Shown here: positions 60,969-64,000 of the stretch, piece after piece
Layout of the letters: each line of letters starts with the position of its first letter
How positions within the stretch are numbered: position 1 is the stretch's first letter
Origin: Sorangium cellulosum
Lineage (GTDB): Bacteria > Myxococcota_A > Polyangia > Polyangiales > Polyangiaceae
DNA: 64,000 nucleotides
Direction of reading: 5' to 3'
NCBI GenBank assembly: GCA_020720045.1
Contig: DYPH01000004.1
Location: 35,604 to 99,603 of the forward strand
Position numbers and translations under genes: made by a program
The notes under the pieces: model-generated
The model's input: the letters and a program-made list of their open reading frames with translations, nothing else
Database searches by the model: none
What the model was told of the DNA's origin: nothing

Positions 60969-62213
60969 CTAAAGCGCCATTGGCGTCGGCAGAAACAGCA
61001 GCACGAAGAACGCTAGCGTCACGATGGCGACGACCTTGCGCATCGCGCCGAGCGGCTTGCTCGCGGCATCCGTGGGCGGGTGGGCGAGGAGATCGTGGGG
61101 GCGGAGGAGGCCGCTCCGTGCTTCGAGGGCGAGCAACAGACCCAGCGCGCCGAACCAGGGCAACCAGACGAGCGCCGAGTGACTTTCGCGGGCGAAACTT
61201 GAGTAAAGTACGATGCCTAGCGTGGCGGCGGCACGGACCCGTGGGGAGAGTTCCACCGGTCGATCGGCCTCGTCTCCCTCGGTGGGCTCCTCCTCGTCGA
61301 GCTCTTCGGCCTGCCGTCCGCGGGCAAACCCTCCGAGAATGCCAAGCATTTCAAACCAGACGAACCAGAAGAGCGTGCGACCGACGTTGTTACCGACGTT
61401 CGCAAGGAGGACGCCGTGGAGCGCATCCCGCACGAGTGAAGCACTGAGATTTACCGCGAAAAAAGCGAGAAGCAGCCGGTGGAGCGTCGGTGCCCGTCGG
61501 TTGTGGCCGTAGCCAAAGAGGGCATACGCGACGTGGCCGCCGTCGAGCTGGGAGAGCGGCAGCAGGTTGATCATCGTCACGAAAAGCCCGCCCCAGGCGG
61601 CGTACGCGATCGGCGAAAGGAGGATCGTCTGCCCGGCGCCGTAGTGGGGCGCGGCGACATGATCCATCAGTTTGAGCAGCAACGAATCGCCGAGCTCGAC
61701 CCCTTCAATGCCGTCGGTCGAAATGACCTTTGAGTGGGCAACTCCGTATAAATACAGAGGAATTGCGACGCAAAGTCCCGCGAGCGGTCCCGACGCCCCC
61801 ACGTCGAGGAGGGCGGCGCGATCGCGAATCGTGCCGCGCATCCGGATGACGGCGCCGAGCGTCCCGAAGGGGGAGAGGAACGGGAGCGGAAGGAAGAAGG
61901 GGAGCGATGCCGGCACCCGGTGGAGGCGCGCGGCGACGTAGTGGGCGAGCTCGTGGACGAGGAGGAACCCGAGCAGGCCGCCCGCAAAGGCGAGCCCATC
62001 GACGAGCGCAGTGCGATCCCGAAAGGCCGCGAAATAACCGGCTGATTTGCTCGCTGCCTCGCTGCCGGTCACCCCCGTGAAGAATACACTGATCGCCGTG
62101 GCGAGGAGGAAGGCGCCGTGGCGCGCGAGGGTCCGCCCGTCGAGCGGTTCGAGGCCGTCAGCCTCGCTGGAGGGCGTCGGTGAGGGCGCGGAGCTGGACG
62201 GAGAGTCGGGCAT
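60969..62213 (-). CDS. Site-2-type membrane metalloprotease (M50 family)
   Basis: 414 aa. The zinc motif HELAHY (H87, E88, H91) lies in a membrane helix, and the second metal motif is NLLPLSQLDGGH (D224), both typical of M50 intramembrane proteases. About eight hydrophobic segments surround them. A charged cytoplasmic loop (EELDEEEPTEGDEA) lies near residues 300-320. It probably cleaves membrane-bound regulators within the bilayer. The first 56 bp of its coding sequence overlap the end of the FliH/SctL-like gene, so either the overlap is real or a later start is used. Confidence 0.88.
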   Translation of the reverse strand: MPDSPSSSAPSPTPSSEADGLEPLDGRTLARHGAFLLATAISVFFTGVTGSEAASKSAGYFAAFRDRTALVDGLAFAGGLLGFLLVHELAHYVAARLHRVPASLPFFLPLPFLSPFGTLGAVIRMRGTIRDRAALLDVGASGPLAGLCVAIPLYLYGVAHSKVISTDGIEGVELGDSLLLKLMDHVAAPHYGAGQTILLSPIAYAAWGGLFVTMINLLPLSQLDGGHVAYALFGYGHNRRAPTLHRLLLAFFAVNLSASLVRDALHGVLLANVGNNVGRTLFWFVWFEMLGILGGFARGRQAEELDEEEPTEGDEADRPVELSPRVRAAATLGIVLYSSFARESHSALVWLPWFGALGLLLALEARSGLLRPHDLLAHPPTDAASKPLGAMRKVVAIVTLAFFVLLFLPTPMAL

Positions 62214-63009
62214 CGAGGGAACCGCGCTCTGTGTACACCGTCAACGAACCGCGTGACAGCGAGGCGTCTTCGCCGATCGTGATGAGGTCGCCGACAAGCG
62301 GGCGAAGCGTTGCCGCATCTTCGGGATGGGCGACGATGGAGACCTCGCCGGCACCGGTGGTCGCTGCAAGAGCGCGGTCCAAAAGGGGAGCAATTCTCAA
62401 GGGATCAACGGCGATGGTCTCGCCGATCAACGTCTCAGCGAGGGCGGCGGCAACCGGATAGAGGCGCTCTTCTGCGGCATGAATGGCGTTTGTTTCGAGC
62501 GCTGCTGCGCGTGTATCGAGGCGAATTGCCAGCGCCGCGAGCCGCGCCTTTTCGTGATAAAGGGCGTGAGATACGCGCTCTTCGATGGTCGCTTCGGCCT
62601 TTGCCAGGAGCTGCTCGGCGCGAATCTCGGCGTCGCGAAGGAGCGCCCGCGCTGCCGCTTCCGTCGGCAACAGGGCGGCGGGGACGTGACGAACGGCCGG
62701 CATTTCCGTCGGCGCGTCGACGTCGATGCGTGGCGCCCCGGGGAGCACACGGGCGGCAGGAATTCGGCGAACTCTCGATTTTTCCCACGGATCGGGCGCG
62801 GTTTGGCGCAGCGCCCCGCGAAGGACGTCTGCAACCCAGGCGGCCCGCTCTGGGCGTGGGAGGCCGAGGATCGGGGCGACAGACTGCGGGTTCCCCGTGA
62901 GTTCGACGGCGCGCACAGAGGGGACCTTCCACAGGATCGCCGCTGCCACAAACAGGGAATTCCAGTCGGGAGAATCGATCGGATTGCTTGGGTGCGCTCC
63001 CATATTCAT
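62158..63009 (-). CDS. FliH/SctL-like protein (type III secretion/flagellar stator-type)
   Basis: 283 aa. A helical middle (RALLRDAEIRAEQLLAKAEATIEERVSHAL, residues about 125-155) and a C-terminal beta region ending LSRGSLTVYTERGSLDARLSVQLRAL fit the FliH/SctL/ATP-synthase-delta-like family, whose members bind the export ATPase. The N-terminal 110 residues are unique and Pro-rich. No ATPase (FliI/SctN), FliG-like or other export genes are in the window. The ATG overlaps the MBL gene stop. Identification rests mostly on the C-terminal motif. Confidence 0.6.
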   Translation of the reverse strand: MNMGAHPSNPIDSPDWNSLFVAAAILWKVPSVRAVELTGNPQSVAPILGLPRPERAAWVADVLRGALRQTAPDPWEKSRVRRIPAARVLPGAPRIDVDAPTEMPAVRHVPAALLPTEAAARALLRDAEIRAEQLLAKAEATIEERVSHALYHEKARLAALAIRLDTRAAALETNAIHAAEERLYPVAAALAETLIGETIAVDPLRIAPLLDRALAATTGAGEVSIVAHPEDAATLRPLVGDLITIGEDASLSRGSLTVYTERGSLDARLSVQLRALTDALQRG

Positions 63010-63905
63010 ACGGAAAATCTCACTGCCGAACGGCCCGACCGTCGGGTGATCTTTCCGTCTTCTTCAAGCTTGATGAGGTGGCTCTCCAAGGAACGTTCCG
63101 CAAAATAGGTGATGGGGTTCCCCGACGCACTTACATCGTCGTAGGCGACCGGGAGGAGCGCTTCATTCGTTGCCCCTTCTGGGAAGCGGGCGAGGCTCGC
63201 GAGCACCTTGGCTTCGCGCGCGAGTCGATGGGCGATAAAGCGTTTGAAAATAGATACTTCGCGAGGGATTGGGCCGCCGTGCGCCGGGTGGGCAAAGGTG
63301 GCCCCCAGGCGATCGAGGCGATCGAGCTGGCGGAGGTACTCGGCCATGTTTCCGTCCTCAGGGGTGATCACGATCGTCCCCTCGGAGGCGACCATATCGC
63401 CACAGACGAGGTCCCCATTCTGTGCATCATGCAGGCAAAGGTGCCCCGGCGCGTGGCCGGGCGTGTGGAGGACGTCGAGGGCGAGCGGCTCCGGGCCGTC
63501 GAGGACGACGCGATCGCCGTCGTCGAGGAGGCGCCACGCGGCGACTTCGGGGGCGCGCAGACGCGTCTCTTCGTGGAAAAATACTGGGAGCGCGAGGGTA
63601 TTTGCAAGATGCACCAAACCGCCGATGTGGTCGGGATGGTGGTGGGTCACGAAGAGGCCGATCGGCCGTCGCCCTTCCTGCTTCAGCGCGGAAACCGAGG
63701 TGAGAAACGCCTCCTGCTCGGCGGGATCGGCGGGGGCCGGTTCAACGAGGAGCAGGTCACGGGCACCGATCGCGTAGCAGTTCGTGTGCGTCGCCGGAGG
63801 TGGCGTCTGTGTGCGAACGGCCAGTCGCGCAAGCGTCGGGGAGAAGCGTTCCACGGCCTGCTCGTACACCGTGCCGCCGAGCGGCAGAAGAGGCAAGGCG
63901 GTCAC
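63006..63905 (-). CDS. MBL-fold metallo-hydrolase (LACTB2/GloB-like)
   Basis: 299 aa from a GTG at 63905 that has a purine-rich ACAGGGG in front; GTG at 63995, near the window edge, is a possible longer start. The metal motif THHHPDH (H88, H90, D92, H93) and later LHTPGHAPGHLCLHD and VCGDMVAS are characteristic of the LACTB2/glyoxalase II branch. FAHPAHGGPI gives the last metal His. The C-terminal 80 residues form a helical end that resembles a winged-helix segment. It is likely a thioesterase or ribonuclease-type hydrolase. Its stop overlaps the FliH/SctL-like start. Confidence 0.85.
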   Translation of the reverse strand: MTALPLLPLGGTVYEQAVERFSPTLARLAVRTQTPPPATHTNCYAIGARDLLLVEPAPADPAEQEAFLTSVSALKQEGRRPIGLFVTHHHPDHIGGLVHLANTLALPVFFHEETRLRAPEVAAWRLLDDGDRVVLDGPEPLALDVLHTPGHAPGHLCLHDAQNGDLVCGDMVASEGTIVITPEDGNMAEYLRQLDRLDRLGATFAHPAHGGPIPREVSIFKRFIAHRLAREAKVLASLARFPEGATNEALLPVAYDDVSASGNPITYFAERSLESHLIKLEEDGKITRRSGRSAVRFSV

Positions 63906-64000
63906 GAAAACGCCCCTGTCCGTTCCGCCGTTGCGAAACGAAGAGGGGCCCTGTGGAAGTGGGCCCGCCGTCTCTCGCGACGCCGTTGCCAGCACTTTTG

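Noticed and set aside
1..64000. CRISPR array, prophage or insertion sequence
   Set aside because: The only tandem repeat is the 45-bp set at 21839-22018, which has no spacers; no transposase, integrase or phage structural gene was recognised.

Overview
The window is high-GC bacterial chromosome, and nothing in it looks plasmid- or phage-borne. It most resembles a Myxococcota member of the Polyangia/Sorangiineae type. The grounds are: a metalloprotease with a MYXO-CTERM-like tail; an AgmX/PglI-type C-terminal domain protein; a DUF4388-like/J-domain/TPR protein; two Hanks-type Ser/Thr kinases, one with a Zn-ribbon N-terminus and one fused to a large ATPase/TPR module; an NtrC-type activator; and many small lipoproteins with Asp-Ala-Gly-rich linkers. 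The assignment rests on protein character, since no rRNA is present. Genes are dense, and many neighbours overlap by the 4-nt ATGA/GTGA arrangement, so translational coupling is common.

Layout. 1-6.4 kb (minus): class I ribonucleotide reductase nrdA-nrdB, followed by an M15-like zinc peptidase, an alpha/beta hydrolase and an SH3b/CHAP-like lipoprotein; two NrdR-box-like sites spaced 32 bp lie upstream of nrdA. 6.4-9.3 kb (plus): an Old-Yellow-Enzyme reductase, coupled to an MBL-fold hydrolase broken by an apparent 1-nt deletion, then a Zn-binding-motif membrane protein. 9.3-15.6 kb (plus): GT2 glycosyltransferase, a lipoprotein serpin with predicted Arg P1, a lipoprotein, a secreted M36/M4-like metalloprotease and a small lipoprotein. 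15.6-21.8 kb: a membrane protein, then the coupled set phosphomannomutase-prmC-GH113-like hydrolase, then a CE4 deacetylase and a TlpA-like thioredoxin. 21.84-22.02 kb holds four 45-bp tandem repeats. 22-26.3 kb: a radical-SAM enzyme and a divergent amidohydrolase/thrombospondin-type-3/OB-like surface lipoprotein.

26.3-30 kb (plus): a coupled four-gene set of a 97-aa Cys-rich membrane peptide, a radical SAM/SPASM enzyme, a GT-C-like membrane protein and a GNAT acetyltransferase. This is the best candidate for an undescribed system. 30-33 kb: a 638-bp gene-free stretch, a coiled-coil protein and a dicarboxylate symporter. 33-36.8 kb (minus): J-domain protein, aldo/keto reductase and PhyH dioxygenase as one coupled unit. 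36.9-45 kb: the 1484-aa kinase/ATPase/TPR protein, a patatin, a VOC protein, a Zn-ribbon kinase and a lipoprotein. 45.4-50 kb (minus): an ABC-2 exporter pair and a UvrD/PcrA helicase. 50-57.3 kb (plus): grpE, dnaK, an NtrC-family regulator coupled to an FGE-sulfatase-like lipoprotein, and the AgmX-like protein. 57.4-64 kb: an Mpo1-like membrane protein, three lipoproteins, a cyclic-nucleotide-binding protein, tRNA-Leu(UAG), and a coupled MBL hydrolase / FliH-SctL-like protein / site-2 protease set.

All functions come from reading motifs and overall sequence character by eye; no database search was run.
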